Shown in pieces: positions 41,251 to 50,838 of a stretch of 64,000 nt of DNA. Numbering within the stretch: the first letter of the stretch is position 1; each line of letters starts with the position of its first letter. Both the position numbers and the translations under genes were made by a program. The stretch is from Candidatus Aminicenantes bacterium UBA6072. Its GTDB lineage: Bacteria; Acidobacteriota; Aminicenantia; UBA2199. The DNA lies in the NCBI GenBank assembly GCA_002436105.1, contig DIXU01000008.1, positions 62,001-126,000 of the forward strand, in the 5' to 3' direction. The notes beneath the pieces are model-generated. The model saw only the letters and a program-made list of their open reading frames with translations, was not told the DNA's origin and ran no database searches.

Positions 41251-41943
41251 TTGGAAACCCAGTCGACCGAGAAGAAGGATATTCGCCCCATCGTCCTCAA
41301 GAACGGCATCTTCGTCGTCGGGCACCCGCGCAGCGGCACCTCGCTGGCCTGCCAGCTGCTGCAGAGCGCCGGCGTCGGGTTCCCATCCGACTTCGGCGGA
41401 GACGATTACAACAAGTCGGGTTACTTCGAGCTGGAGACCGGCAAGGAACTGGAAAAGAAACTGATCGACAAGGCCATGACCGAGGAGAACGTCCTCGAGC
41501 TGAACAAGATCGTCGCGCGTCTCAACGACGGCGCCGGGCTGACCGGGCTGAAGATCGTCCACGTGCCGGCGCTGTTCTTCTTCCGCCACATCGCCAAGGA
41601 CAAGAAGATGCGCGTGGTCTTCATCTTCCGCAACCCGGCCGACGTCCGCTCGAGCATGTTCAAGCGCGGCATCTCCCAGTTCAAGCTCAGCTGGTTCGAC
41701 AACAACAACGCCCTGGTCGCCGCCCATGAGAACATTCCCAAGAGCATCGTCATCAGCTACGAAGCCCTGATCGCCGGTCGCCCCGGCATCCGCAGGGCGT
41801 TCAAGAAGATCGGCTTCCAGGTCGACATGGGCGTGATCCGCAGGGAAGAGCAGACGCAGAAGAACAGCCGCATCGTGCTGACCGCCGACGAGCAGCGGCT
41901 GTACAAGGTCCTGAAGAGACTGGAAAGGGAAAGCTGCCGCTGA
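41251..41943 (+). CDS. PAPS-dependent sulfotransferase-like protein
   Basis: 230 residues from TTG 41251, chosen because GGAGG is 5 bases upstream; the earlier in-frame ATG at 41218 lies in the promoter -10 box. The P-loop for the 5'-phosphosulfate, GHPRSGTSLACQLL, is near the N-terminus, and the 3'-phosphate motif VFIFRNPADVRSSMF is near residue 130. FKLSWFDNNNALV and IVISYEALIAGR follow. It would transfer sulfate from PAPS to a polysaccharide, lipid or small molecule; the acceptor is unknown. No signal peptide or membrane segment. Followed by a small DUF3467-like gene. Confidence 0.85.
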   Translation: METQSTEKKDIRPIVLKNGIFVVGHPRSGTSLACQLLQSAGVGFPSDFGGDDYNKSGYFELETGKELEKKLIDKAMTEENVLELNKIVARLNDGAGLTGLKIVHVPALFFFRHIAKDKKMRVVFIFRNPADVRSSMFKRGISQFKLSWFDNNNALVAAHENIPKSIVISYEALIAGRPGIRRAFKKIGFQVDMGVIRREEQTQKNSRIVLTADEQRLYKVLKRLERESCR

Positions 41944-41967
41944 ACGCGGACGCGGGGAGGCGCGAGA

Positions 41968-42228
41968 ATGGAAAAAAAAGAGGAAAAGATCGAGATCACC
42001 GACCTGCATGCCCAGCATGTTTACGCCAATCTGGTGTCATTCAACGTCAATCCCGAGGAGATCTGCCTGGGACTGGGCATCCGTGACGTCAAGGATCCGG
42101 CCCGCGTGGCCATCCATACCTATGCCCACCTGACCATCCCCCATTTCCTGCGCTTCGCCGACATGGTCAACAAACAGGTCGAACTGCTGATCGAAAAAGG
42201 GGTCATCGCCCGCGAGCCCGAGCAATAA
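41968..42228 (+). CDS. DUF3467-like small protein
   Basis: 86 residues with GGAGG 11 bases before the ATG. The pattern HAQHVYANLVSFNVNPEEICLGLGI followed by ARVAIHTYAHLTIPHFLRFADMVNKQVELL resembles DUF3467: a strand-rich N-terminal half, then a helix that aligns with the AKRLxxxLxxxI region. Function unknown, probably cytosolic. Separated from the sulfotransferase by 24 bases, so probably co-transcribed. Family assignment is by pattern and moderate. Confidence 0.6.
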   Translation: MEKKEEKIEITDLHAQHVYANLVSFNVNPEEICLGLGIRDVKDPARVAIHTYAHLTIPHFLRFADMVNKQVELLIEKGVIAREPEQ

Positions 42229-42252
42229 GGGGAATTCTTCAGGCCGCGGGTT

Positions 42253-43149
42253 TCAGGGCTTTCTTTCCAGAAAATAAGTGTTGAGGATATATTCCGGGGC
42301 ATAGGAGCGCTTGGCCTGACGCAGCCCCTCGATCCCCAGGTCCTGCTCGCGGTTGACGTACTTGTAGTTCCCGACCAGCGCCTTGGCGGTCTCCCAGTTG
42401 ATCATCTGGCCGGCCCCCTTGACCTCGGGATCGAACTTCTCAAAATGGACATCGGCCATGTTGGCGCTCAGCGGCGAGAAGATGGAAAAAGCGACGAATT
42501 CCCCGCCATGGGAAATCCGCACTCCCTGCAACTCCAGTTCATCGTAATGCTGCATGGCTTTCTTCAGGGCCGATGTTTCATGGCTGAAATCGAGCTCCAG
42601 GCAGGTGCGCAGGCGGCACCATTTTTCCGCGAGAGCGAAGCAGGACTCCAGGTCGCCCTTCTCCAGCGCCCGGCTGGAGTAGCCCGGGTACAGGGCCAGG
42701 AACTGATTGACCTGGTTGCGCTTCTTGTTCAGCTTGTTGCCCCTCAAGTCGACCAGCTTGCGGGTGGAATAGATATAGTCGCCGTTGTCCGGGTCGAGCT
42801 CGACGCGGAAATGGCGTCCCAGATCGGGATTGGCCTGGACGTAGTCGGGATCGACCAGGACGAAATTGCCGCTCTTGCCTTCTCCGCGCAGGCCGTCGGA
42901 AACAGCCAGCAGTCCGGCCGGATCCAGGTCCGGCCCCACCGGCATCAGCATCAGGTCATCATGCCCGTTGTAGATCCAGAGACGATCCTCGCTCAGCAGC
43001 CAGCGCGTTCGGTAGATCTCCCCCCACATGAAGAGGTTGGCGAAATTGTATTCGCAGAAGCAGGGATCATCCGCCAGCAGCAGCGGCCGGATGATATCGC
43101 GGTCGGCCAGCGTCACCGGAGCGAATTCCGCCAGGCGCAGCGGCTTCAC
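42253..43149 (-). CDS. DUF2156-type (phosphatidylglycerol lysyltransferase C-terminal-like) protein
   Basis: 298 residues from GTG 43149, which overlaps the stop of the GNAT gene (GTGA) and has GGGAGGG upstream. GNAT-like fold with the DUF2156 features: the N-terminal CFCEYNFANLFMWGEIYRTRW, RGNKLNKKRNQVNQFLALYPG in the middle, GEFVAFSIFSPLSANMADVHFEKFDPEVKGAGQMINWE, and YKYVNREQDLGIEGLRQAKRSYAPEYILNTY at the end. Related domains transfer aminoacyl groups from tRNA to lipids or peptides; the substrate here is not known. There is no membrane part, so it is soluble. Coupled to the acetyltransferase gene. Confidence 0.8.
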   Translation of the reverse strand: MKPLRLAEFAPVTLADRDIIRPLLLADDPCFCEYNFANLFMWGEIYRTRWLLSEDRLWIYNGHDDLMLMPVGPDLDPAGLLAVSDGLRGEGKSGNFVLVDPDYVQANPDLGRHFRVELDPDNGDYIYSTRKLVDLRGNKLNKKRNQVNQFLALYPGYSSRALEKGDLESCFALAEKWCRLRTCLELDFSHETSALKKAMQHYDELELQGVRISHGGEFVAFSIFSPLSANMADVHFEKFDPEVKGAGQMINWETAKALVGNYKYVNREQDLGIEGLRQAKRSYAPEYILNTYFLERKP

Positions 43150-43607
43150 GACCCTCCCTCCCCCTGCTTCAGCAGCATCGGGACATGACCCTCCATTTCC
43201 GCGAATCCCAACCGCCGGTAAAAAGCCTGCGTCCCCGGCTCGGCCACCAGTCCGATCCAGCCGATGCGGCGGGCGTGCAGCTCGCGGCAGAGGCGACGGA
43301 TGATCTCCGCGCCGATGCCGCGGCCGCGGAAAGCGCGCAGGACGGTGACATCCTGGATGTAAGCGTCGCTGACGCCGTCGGAAATGGCACGGCCCATGCC
43401 GACCATCTCTCCGGCGGCGAAGGCGCCGGCAAAGCAGAAGGATCCCCGCACCAGGGCATCGATCCAGGAATTTCCGTCGGCGGCCTGATCGTTCTCCCGC
43501 CACCAGCCGGCCTGGCGGTATAGTTTCTCGACGGCGGCACGCCCAACGGCGCCGAGGATCTTTATTTCAACTTCATCCGGGTTCATCGGCCTATCGGCGG
43601 TTTGCAT
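43146..43607 (-). CDS. GNAT-family N-acetyltransferase
   Basis: 153 residues. The acetyl-CoA motif A is clear: VTVLRAFRGRGIGAEIIRRL, with the R/Q-x-x-G-x-G/A pattern RGRGIG. GTQAFYRRLGFAEMEGHVPMLL is the motif B end. It acetylates an unknown amine. The M1 start at 43607 lies 5 bases below a TATCAT box; an alternative ATG at 43586 would remove seven residues. The stop overlaps the DUF2156-like gene start, so the two acyl- or aminoacyl-transferase-fold proteins are made together. Confidence 0.85.
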   Translation of the reverse strand: MQTADRPMNPDEVEIKILGAVGRAAVEKLYRQAGWWRENDQAADGNSWIDALVRGSFCFAGAFAAGEMVGMGRAISDGVSDAYIQDVTVLRAFRGRGIGAEIIRRLCRELHARRIGWIGLVAEPGTQAFYRRLGFAEMEGHVPMLLKQGEGGS

Positions 43608-43742
43608 GGAATATGATATCAGAATATCCTCCCCGGGTCAATTCCCGTCCGCAAGCGGCGGCGCGAGCACCCGAGAAATCCCAGCCCTTGCCTTGGCCCG
43701 CTTTTTACGGTAAACTGGGGCCTTGATCTTGGAGGTCAACCC

Positions 43743-44723
43743 ATGGCATTCAACCTGAAAGGAAGACATTTTCTGTCCATGAAGGACAACACTCCCGAGG
43801 AGATCGATTTCCTCCTGCAGCTCGCCATCAAGCTGAAACAGGACAAGTACGCCGGATTGCGCGGCCGGAACCTGGAAGGCAAGAACATCGCGCTGATATT
43901 CGAAAAACCGTCGACGCGCACCCGCTGCGCCTTCGTCGTGGCCTGCGTCGACGAGGGCGCCCATCCCGAGTATCTCGGCAAGGACGACATCCAGCTGGGG
44001 AAAAAGGAGACGGTCAAGGACACGGCGCGCGTTCTGGGCCGCATGTTCGACGGCATTCAGTTCCGCGGCTTCAAGCATGAGACGGTGGAGGGCCTGGCGC
44101 AATGGGCCGGCGTGCCGGTCTGGAACGGGCTGACCGACCTCTACCATCCCACCCAGGTGCTGGCCGACTTCATGACCGTGCTGGAGGTCAGGGGCCGGCT
44201 CAAGGGCATCACCTTCGCTTATGTCGGCGACGGCCGCAACAACATGGCCAACTCGCTGATGATCGGCGCGGCCAAGATGGGCATGGATTTCCGCATCGTG
44301 GCCCCGAAGTCGCTCTTCCCGGCACGTGAACTGGTCGCCGAATGCAACGAGTTCGCCAGGGAGAGGAGCGCCCGCATCCTCGTCACCGACGATATCGCCG
44401 CCGGCGTCAAGGGCGCCGACGTCATTTACACCGACGTCTGGGCCTCCATGGGCGAGGAAGAACAGATCCCCGAGCGCATCCGGCTGCTCAAGCCCTTCCA
44501 GGTCAATCGTTCCCTGTTCGACAAGACGGGCAATCCCGAGTGCACCTTCCTGCACTGCCTCCCCGCCTTTCATAACACGGAAACGAAGCTGGCCGCCCAG
44601 TTCCCGGACATCTGCGAGGTCAGCGACGAGATCTTCGAGAGCCGGCATTCCCAGGTCTTCCCCCAGGCCGAAAACCGCGTTCACACCATCAAGGCCGTGA
44701 TGGTGGCGACGCTGGGCAAATAA
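43743..44723 (+). CDS. argF: Ornithine carbamoyltransferase
   Basis: 326 residues, normal length. It makes citrulline from ornithine and carbamoyl phosphate in arginine biosynthesis. The carbamoyl-phosphate site FEKPSTRTR spans residues 53-61, HPTQ lies at 135-138, DVWASMGEEEQ provides the SMG ornithine loop, and FLHCLPAFH the catalytic Cys and carbonyl-binding loop. GGAGG is 8 bases before the ATG. It could equally be a related transcarbamylase acting on modified ornithine, but the SMG and HCLP motifs fit ornithine. No other arg genes are in the window. Confidence 0.95.
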   Translation: MAFNLKGRHFLSMKDNTPEEIDFLLQLAIKLKQDKYAGLRGRNLEGKNIALIFEKPSTRTRCAFVVACVDEGAHPEYLGKDDIQLGKKETVKDTARVLGRMFDGIQFRGFKHETVEGLAQWAGVPVWNGLTDLYHPTQVLADFMTVLEVRGRLKGITFAYVGDGRNNMANSLMIGAAKMGMDFRIVAPKSLFPARELVAECNEFARERSARILVTDDIAAGVKGADVIYTDVWASMGEEEQIPERIRLLKPFQVNRSLFDKTGNPECTFLHCLPAFHNTETKLAAQFPDICEVSDEIFESRHSQVFPQAENRVHTIKAVMVATLGK

Positions 44724-45094
44724 CCAACAAAGGTTCCACGTTCCACGTTCCACGTTCGAGGACTTTCAGAGTTCTGGGTAAACGCCAGGGTGCAAGGCAT
44801 TATGCAACCGTACTATGCCGAACTATAATGACTGGTGGCAAGTACGGGATAACGGAAAATAGATCGATCTATTCCCTTACATTCACAATTCGTTTGGCTG
44901 GGTTCAGTTTCCTGGCCCTGCTCACGCAACCACTATCACGAGCACTTGTTGTTCTCTTCTCCGCTACCCTACACCTTACGCCCGATGCCGATTTCTGGAA
45001 GCTCTTCAACTTGGAACGTGGAACTTGGAACATGGAACGTGGAACTTGGAACGTGGAACGTGGAACCCGGCGCGTGGAACCTCCGGCTTCGCAG
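44724..45094. repeat. Heptamer arrays between argF and the GGDEF gene
   Basis: Three TTCCACG units at 44734-44754 and ten GGAACNT units (the complementary strand type) at 45013-45082 with a strict 7-base period. The orientation of the two arrays is opposite, so they could pair. The gap holds no gene; apparent plus-strand frames crossing it are antisense to the next gene. Confidence 0.8.
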
Positions 45095-46111
45095 CTAGAT
45101 CTTGGGCGGGGTGGGCCTGCGCAGGCGGATGACGTTCTTCTCGTCCCCAAAGACGCAAAGGCAATCCTTGCCGGAGCTCTTGCCGGCATACATGGCGCGA
45201 TCGGCCTTGGCCACCAGGTCCTGGGCGTCCCCGGCATCTGCGGGGAACGAGGCGATGCCGATGGTCACGGTGATGGGACCGACCTCATTGTACTCCGGCG
45301 AGCTGAACTCGTGCAGGCTGATGGAGCGCATGATGCGCCGGCCGACCGCCACCGCGGCCTTTTCGGGAACCTCGGGCAGGATGACGGTGAACTCGTCGCC
45401 TCCGTAACGGGCGACAAAATCGAAACCGCGCACCTCGTCCCGCAGCAGGGAGGCGATCTTGATCAGCACCATGTCGCCGATCAGGTGGCCGTAGCGGTCG
45501 TTGATCTTCTTGAAGTCGTCGATATCGATCATCAGCAGCGTCAGCGGCCGGCCGTAGCGCTTCTGGCGGTCGATCTCCAGCCGCAGCACGTGGTTGAAAT
45601 GACGGTAGTTGCCGATCTGGGTCAGCCCGTCGCTGTTGGAAAGGTCCTTGTAATACTCCCTTTCGCGGGCCATCTGGCGCAGCGCCGACGTCTCGAGCAC
45701 GCGGTTGACGATCAGCATGACGTGGTCGAACTTCAGGGGCTTGGTGATGAAGTCGGTGGCCCCGGCCTTCATCGACTCCACGGCATACTCGATCGAGGCG
45801 AAGCCGGTCATGACCAGGAGCGGGACGTCTTTTCCCGCCTCGCGGATGGACTTGATCAGCGCGATGCCGTCCATCCTGGGCATGACCAGGTCGGAGATCA
45901 CCAGGTCGAAGTCGTCCGCGGCGATGTGTTCCAGGGCCTGGGCGCCGCCGTCGACCGCCGTGACCGCGAAATCGTGGAATTCCAGGAAATCCTTCAGCGC
46001 TTCGCGCACGTTGTCGTCGTCGTCGACGACCAGGATCTTCTTGGCCGGCGGCGCGCTGGAGTCGGGACGGGAAGAGGCCTCGGGACGGGCCCGGTCTTCT
46101 TCCTCAACCAT
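45095..46111 (-). CDS. REC-GGDEF diguanylate cyclase
   Basis: 338 residues from ATG 46111 (AAAGGG upstream). Receiver domain with the acidic DDDD cluster and phospho-acceptor Asp in LVISDLVMPRMDG, and KPL switch lysine. The C-terminal GGDEF domain is intact, with active site RYGGDEF and the inhibitory I-site RGFD five residues before it. LTLLMIDIDDFKKINDRYGH is the nucleotide-binding region. It makes cyclic di-GMP when phosphorylated, similar in layout to WspR. No cognate kinase adjoins it. c-di-GMP control would fit the nearby pilT. Confidence 0.95.
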   Translation of the reverse strand: MVEEEDRARPEASSRPDSSAPPAKKILVVDDDDNVREALKDFLEFHDFAVTAVDGGAQALEHIAADDFDLVISDLVMPRMDGIALIKSIREAGKDVPLLVMTGFASIEYAVESMKAGATDFITKPLKFDHVMLIVNRVLETSALRQMAREREYYKDLSNSDGLTQIGNYRHFNHVLRLEIDRQKRYGRPLTLLMIDIDDFKKINDRYGHLIGDMVLIKIASLLRDEVRGFDFVARYGGDEFTVILPEVPEKAAVAVGRRIMRSISLHEFSSPEYNEVGPITVTIGIASFPADAGDAQDLVAKADRAMYAGKSSGKDCLCVFGDEKNVIRLRRPTPPKI

Positions 46112-46233
46112 TGGCACACCCTTTCCCGGAAAACGTGACCTGCCCAAAAAAGACCATGCTCCTCCCTCCGCCGATAGCCCCATTGTAAGGAAAGAAATCT
46201 TTTTTTCAATACCGGGAGCGAGGAAAGGGAAAA

Positions 46234-46944
46234 TTATCCTCCCGGGCCTGCCCCCGACTCGCGGATGAATCCCTGCAGGCCGTGAGCGGCGAGCTTTTCC
46301 AGAACCTGGCCGCAGGCGGCCGGGTCCAGGCGCGGGGAGATCAGCTTGAAAAGCCCGTCCTCGGAGGCGACGCGGAAGCCCAGGCCGGGAAAGATCTCCT
46401 CGAGGGTCAGGAGCAGGTCCTCGGCGTTCTCCCGGACCGAGAAGGCTCCTGCCTGGACGAAGCCGCCCCTCCCCGCCGCCTCTCCCCCGGCAACCGCGCC
46501 GGGTCCCGCCGCCGTCTGGGCGCCGCCCCGGCGCAGCACGCGCAGGTTGACCGCGGCCGTGCCCTTCTCCGCCATATCCAGGCGCTGCGCCGCCTTCTGG
46601 GACAGGTCGATGATCCGCCCCTTGAGGAACGGCCCGCGATCGTTGATGCGCACCAGCACGCGCCGGCCATTCTCCAGGTTCTCCACCTCCACCAGGGTGT
46701 GGAACGGCAGTTCCGGGTGAGCGGCGGTCAGCTTGCGCATGTCGTAGATCTCGCCGTTGGCGGTGGCCCTGCCCTGAAAATCATCGCCGTACCACGAGGC
46801 GACGCCGGTCTGGAAGACGCCGCCGCCGGCAGGAGCGGCCAGGGCCGGAGCGAGGACGGGCCCGGCCGCGGCACGGGGAGAACGGGCGCAGGCGGCCAGG
46901 GAAACGAGCAGGGCGCAGGCGGCCAGGGACGGGAGTGCCTTCAT
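46234..46944 (-). CDS. rlpA: RlpA-like lytic transglycosylase lipoprotein
   Basis: 236 residues. A lipobox-type signal (SLAACARS, Cys near residue 20) would anchor it to a membrane. The double-psi beta-barrel of RlpA has FQTGVASWYGDDFQGRATANGEIYDM, KLTAAHPELPFHTLVEVENL and VRINDRGPFLKGRIIDLSQ, including the catalytic aspartate region RINDRGP. A SPOR domain (FVQAGAFSVRENAEDLL to the end) binds denuded septal peptidoglycan. It cleaves glycan strands at the division site. It is divergent from pilT with a short shared control region. Confidence 0.9.
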   Translation of the reverse strand: MKALPSLAACALLVSLAACARSPRAAAGPVLAPALAAPAGGGVFQTGVASWYGDDFQGRATANGEIYDMRKLTAAHPELPFHTLVEVENLENGRRVLVRINDRGPFLKGRIIDLSQKAAQRLDMAEKGTAAVNLRVLRRGGAQTAAGPGAVAGGEAAGRGGFVQAGAFSVRENAEDLLLTLEEIFPGLGFRVASEDGLFKLISPRLDPAACGQVLEKLAAHGLQGFIRESGAGPGG

Positions 46945-46965
46945 GCCAGCAATTATATCATTTTC

Positions 46966-46995
46966 TTGTAAGTCGGTCGCCGGCTGTTGTATAAT
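46966..46995 (+). promoter_or_regulatory. pilT operon promoter
   Basis: TTGTAA at 46966-46971, an 18-base spacer and TATAAT at 46990-46995, followed by ACGGAGGAGC before the ATG at 47018. It would drive the seven-gene operon that starts with pilT. Confidence 0.7.
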
Positions 46996-47017
46996 AGCGG
47001 CGACGGAGGAGCGGAAA

Positions 47018-48205
47018 ATGAACATTGACGATTTGCTGAAGATCAGCGTGGAAAGGACGGCATCGGACCTGCACCTGAAAGTGGGCAACCACCCGGTGAT
47101 CCGCATCAACGGCTCCCTGCACCCCCTGGTGGAGCTGAAGCGCCTGATGCCCGAGGACACCATCGCCATGGCGTTCGCCATGATGAACAGCGAGCAGAAG
47201 GACCGCTTCAAGCGCGATCACGAGATCGACATGGCCTACAGCATCCCCGGCCTGGGCCGCTTCCGCTGCAACGTCTTCTACCAGCGCGGAGCGGTGGGCA
47301 TGGTGCTGCGCGTCATCCCCACCCAGATCAAGAGCATCTCCGACCTGAACCTGCCGATGGTCCTGGAAAAGATCTCCCAGGAGATGCGCGGGCTGGTGCT
47401 GGTCACCGGCACCACCGGCAGCGGCAAGTCCACATCCCTGGCGGCCATGATCGACTACATCAACATCCACCGCGTCGAGCATATCGTCACCATCGAGGAC
47501 CCGATCGAATACCTGCACCGCGACAAGAAGAGCATCATCAACCAGCGCGAGGTGGGATCCGACACCAATGACTTCGCCAAGGCGCTGCGCAGCGCCCTGC
47601 GCCAGGACCCCGACGTCATCCTGGTCGGCGAAATGCGCGACCTGGAAACCATCGAGACCGCCCTGCTGGCCGCCGAGACCGGCCACCTGGTCCTGTCCAC
47701 CCTGCACACCCTCGACGCCCCCGAGACGGTCAACCGCATCATCTCCATGTTCCCTCCCCACCACCAGAAGCAGATCCGCATCCAGCTGGCCTCGGTCCTC
47801 AAGGCCATCATCTCCATGAGGCTGCTGCCGCGCTCCGACGACAAGGGCCGCGTGCCGGCCGTGGAGATCCTGATCAATACGCCGTTCATCCAGGACTGCA
47901 TCGTCACCCAGGAAAAGACCAAGCTGATCAAGGAGGCCATCTCCCAAGGCATCTCGCAGTACGGCATGCAGACGTTCGACCAGTCGCTCTACTACCTGTA
48001 CCAGAGGAACTTCATCTCCTTCGACGAGGCGCTGAAATGGGCCAGCAATCCCGACGAATTCAAGCTCAAGAAGATCGGCGTCCAGAGCGCCAAGGACATG
48101 TCCATGGAAGAGATGGAGCGGCGCATGTCGGAGATCGGCGGCGGCGCCCCGGACCAGATGCCGGAGGACACCACTCGCGACCATCACCTGCTGGAACTCG
48201 ACTGA
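47018..48205 (+). CDS. pilT: Type IV pilus retraction ATPase PilT
   Basis: 395 residues of the PilT/VirB11 family. Walker A GTTGSGKST, Asp box IVTIEDPIEYLH, Walker B ILVGEMRDLETI, and His box LAAETGHLVLSTLHT are all present. The C-terminal AIRE-like region is ISMRLLPRSDDKGRVPAVEILINTP. It powers pilus depolymerisation and twitching motility as a hexamer at the inner membrane. Start at 47018 with GGAGGA upstream. It is the first gene of an operon; its stop overlaps alaS (TGATG). No other pilus gene is in the window. Confidence 0.95.
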   Translation: MNIDDLLKISVERTASDLHLKVGNHPVIRINGSLHPLVELKRLMPEDTIAMAFAMMNSEQKDRFKRDHEIDMAYSIPGLGRFRCNVFYQRGAVGMVLRVIPTQIKSISDLNLPMVLEKISQEMRGLVLVTGTTGSGKSTSLAAMIDYINIHRVEHIVTIEDPIEYLHRDKKSIINQREVGSDTNDFAKALRSALRQDPDVILVGEMRDLETIETALLAAETGHLVLSTLHTLDAPETVNRIISMFPPHHQKQIRIQLASVLKAIISMRLLPRSDDKGRVPAVEILINTPFIQDCIVTQEKTKLIKEAISQGISQYGMQTFDQSLYYLYQRNFISFDEALKWASNPDEFKLKKIGVQSAKDMSMEEMERRMSEIGGGAPDQMPEDTTRDHHLLELD

Positions 48206-50838
48206 TGCTCGCCAACGCCGAGATCCGCCGCGTCTTCTACGAGTATTTCCAGAAGCAGGGCCACCAGCGCGTCCTCTCCTCGCCGCTGGTCCCGGCCAAG
48301 GACCCCACCCTGCTGTTCACCAACGCCGGCATGAACCAGTTCAAGGGCGTCTTCCTGCAGGAGGAGAAGCGCGACTACCGGCGCGCCGTCACCATCCAGA
48401 AGTGCATGCGCGTCTCGGGCAAGCACAACGACTTCGACGAGGTGGGCCGCACCGAGTTCCACCACACCTTCTTCGAGATGCTCGGCAATTTCTCCTTCGG
48501 CGACTATTTCAAGGAGCCGGCCTGCCTTTATTCCTGGGAACTGCTGACAAGGCACTATCGCCTGGCGCCCGAGCGCCTTTGGATCACCGTTTTCCGTGAT
48601 GACGACGAGGCATTCCGCATCTGGGAGGAGCGCATCGGCGTCCCGCGGGCGCGCATCCAGCGCCTGGGGGAAAAGGACAACTTCTGGCAGATGGGCGACA
48701 CCGGCCCCTGCGGCCCCTGCTCGGAAATCCACTACGACCGCGGCCCGGAGTTCGGCCCGCCGGAATTCGTCGACGGCAACCGCCGCTTCGTCGAGATCTG
48801 GAACCTGGTGTTCATGCAGTTCAGCCGCGACGCGACCGGGACGCTGCAGCCGCTGCCCGCCCCCTCCATCGACACCGGCATGGGCATGGAGCGCCTGGCC
48901 GCAGTGCTGCAGGGCGTCAGCAGCAACTACCGCACCGACCTGTTCGCGCCGATCATCGAGCGCGCCGCCGAGCTGGCCGCGGTCGACCGTGAGGCGCCCG
49001 CCCGGCAGGTCGATCTCAACGTGGTGGCCGACCATGTCCGCGCCCTGACCTTTCTCATCGCCGACGGCATCATGCCGGCCAACGACGGCCGCGGCTACGT
49101 GCTGCGCCGCCTGCTGCGCCGCGCCGTCAAGCACGGCAGGTCGCTGGGCCTGCAGGACGCTTTTCTGCACCAGCTCAGCGGCAGGGTCGTGGAGGTGATG
49201 AAGCCCTTCTATCCGGAGCTCGAGCCCGCCCGCGACTTCATCGCCAGGGTGATCGCCATGGAGGAGGAGCGCTTCCAGCGCACCCTGGCCAACGGTCTGA
49301 AGATCTTCGATGACCTGCTGGCCGCGGCGCTCGAAACGAAGCAGGAAACGCTTTCGGGGACCGACCTGTTCCGCCTCTCCGACACCTACGGATTTCCCCT
49401 GGATTTCGCCCGGGACCTGGCCATGGAGAAGGGCGTGGGCATCGATTTCGACGCCTTTCAGCTGGCTCTGAAGGAGCAGAAGGAACGCTCGCGGCTCAGC
49501 CTGCAGGAGAAGCGCCGCGAAACCGCCGCCCTGCCCGGGATCGAGCGCTGGCACAGCGAATTCGTCGGTTACGACGACCTGCAGGCCGAGGCCGTGCTCC
49601 GGGCCGCCTATGTCGACGGCCGCCAGGCCGAGACCGTCGCTTCCGGCCAGACGGGCATCCTGGTCTTCGACCGCACCCCTTTCTACGCCGAAAGCGGCGG
49701 CCAGGTCGGCGACAGCGGCCGCGGCCGCGGCAGCGAGGCCTATTTCACGGTGCGCGACACGAAGAAAACCGCCGCCGGCGCGATCCTGCACGAGGTGCAG
49801 GTGCAGGAGGGCACCCTGAAGACCGGCGATTCCGTGCGGCTGGAGGTGGACGCTTCCCGCCGCCGGCAGATCGCCGTGCACCATACGGCCACCCACATGC
49901 TGCACGCCGCGCTGCGCGAGGTCCTGGGCCTGCACGTCAAGCAGGCGGGATCGCGCGTCGCTCCCGACAAGCTGCGCTTCGATTTCACCCACTTCAGCGC
50001 CGTGAGCGCCGACGAACTGGAAAAGGTCGAGAGCGCCGTCAACGAAAAGATCCGCGAGAACCTGCCCGTGGCCCGGCGCACGCAGCCTTACGAGGAGGCC
50101 ATCCGTTCCGGCGCGATGGCCATCTTCGAGGAAAAGTACGGAGATACCGTGCGCGTCGTCTCCATGGGGGATTTCTCCAGCGAGCTGTGCGGCGGCACCC
50201 ACTTGCAGGCCAGCGGCGAGATCGGCCTGTTCAAGATCATCGCTGAAAGCTCGATCTCTTCGGGCATCCGCCGCATCGAGGCGCTGGCCGGCGAGGCCGC
50301 TTATCGCCACGTGGCGCGCGGCCAGGCCCTGCTGCAGGGGCTCCTGGCCCATTTCGGACAGAAGCCCGACGGTCTGCTGGATTTCCTCAAGGGGCTCGAA
50401 GCCCGCGCCAGGGAAAGCGAAAAAAAAATGAAGAAAGCAGCGCCGGGCGCCCCGGGCACCCCGGCCGCCCCTCCGGACATCGCCGGGCTGATCCGGGACG
50501 CGCAACCCATCGCCGGCGTCCCGGTCGTGATCGCCTCCCTGCCCGACGCCGACCGCGAGGCCCTGAGCGCCCTGGCCGACGAGATCAAGAACCGCAGCCG
50601 CGGCGTGGCCGTCCTTTTTTCCAGCGGCGATGGGCGCTCGCATGTCGTGGCTTCGGTCTTCAAGGACTTGACAGCCAGATTCAACGCGAATATAATCATT
50701 AAAAAGGTCGCCCCCCTGGTCAACGGCAAGGGCGGCGGCCGCAGCGACTTCGCGCAGGCCGGCGGCGACGCCGTCGCCGACCCGGAAGAGTTGAAGGAGC
50801 GCATCGGCCGCGTCCTGCAGGAGGACCATGAAGCGTAG
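48205..50838 (+). CDS. alaS: Alanyl-tRNA synthetase
   Basis: 877 residues, full length. It attaches alanine to tRNA-Ala. Class II motif region: VPAKDPTLLFTNAGMNQFK, MRVSGKHNDFDEVGRTEFHHTFFEMLGNFSFGDYF, GDTGPCGPCSEIHYD and TGMGMERLAAVL. The editing domain has the zinc-binding HHTATHMLHAAL and SSELCGGTHL. The C-terminal oligomerisation/DHHA1 domain ends GGGRSDFAQAGG. The start overlaps the pilT stop (TGATG) and its 3' end overlaps the next gene by 11 bases. Finding it in a pilus and cell-wall operon is unusual. Confidence 0.95.
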   Translation: MLANAEIRRVFYEYFQKQGHQRVLSSPLVPAKDPTLLFTNAGMNQFKGVFLQEEKRDYRRAVTIQKCMRVSGKHNDFDEVGRTEFHHTFFEMLGNFSFGDYFKEPACLYSWELLTRHYRLAPERLWITVFRDDDEAFRIWEERIGVPRARIQRLGEKDNFWQMGDTGPCGPCSEIHYDRGPEFGPPEFVDGNRRFVEIWNLVFMQFSRDATGTLQPLPAPSIDTGMGMERLAAVLQGVSSNYRTDLFAPIIERAAELAAVDREAPARQVDLNVVADHVRALTFLIADGIMPANDGRGYVLRRLLRRAVKHGRSLGLQDAFLHQLSGRVVEVMKPFYPELEPARDFIARVIAMEEERFQRTLANGLKIFDDLLAAALETKQETLSGTDLFRLSDTYGFPLDFARDLAMEKGVGIDFDAFQLALKEQKERSRLSLQEKRRETAALPGIERWHSEFVGYDDLQAEAVLRAAYVDGRQAETVASGQTGILVFDRTPFYAESGGQVGDSGRGRGSEAYFTVRDTKKTAAGAILHEVQVQEGTLKTGDSVRLEVDASRRRQIAVHHTATHMLHAALREVLGLHVKQAGSRVAPDKLRFDFTHFSAVSADELEKVESAVNEKIRENLPVARRTQPYEEAIRSGAMAIFEEKYGDTVRVVSMGDFSSELCGGTHLQASGEIGLFKIIAESSISSGIRRIEALAGEAAYRHVARGQALLQGLLAHFGQKPDGLLDFLKGLEARARESEKKMKKAAPGAPGTPAAPPDIAGLIRDAQPIAGVPVVIASLPDADREALSALADEIKNRSRGVAVLFSSGDGRSHVVASVFKDLTARFNANIIIKKVAPLVNGKGGGRSDFAQAGGDAVADPEELKERIGRVLQEDHEA

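Noticed and set aside
45001..45095. Coding peptide of repeating NMERGTW type across the heptamers
   Set aside because: Arises from translating 7-base repeats; no start signal and no matching protein family.
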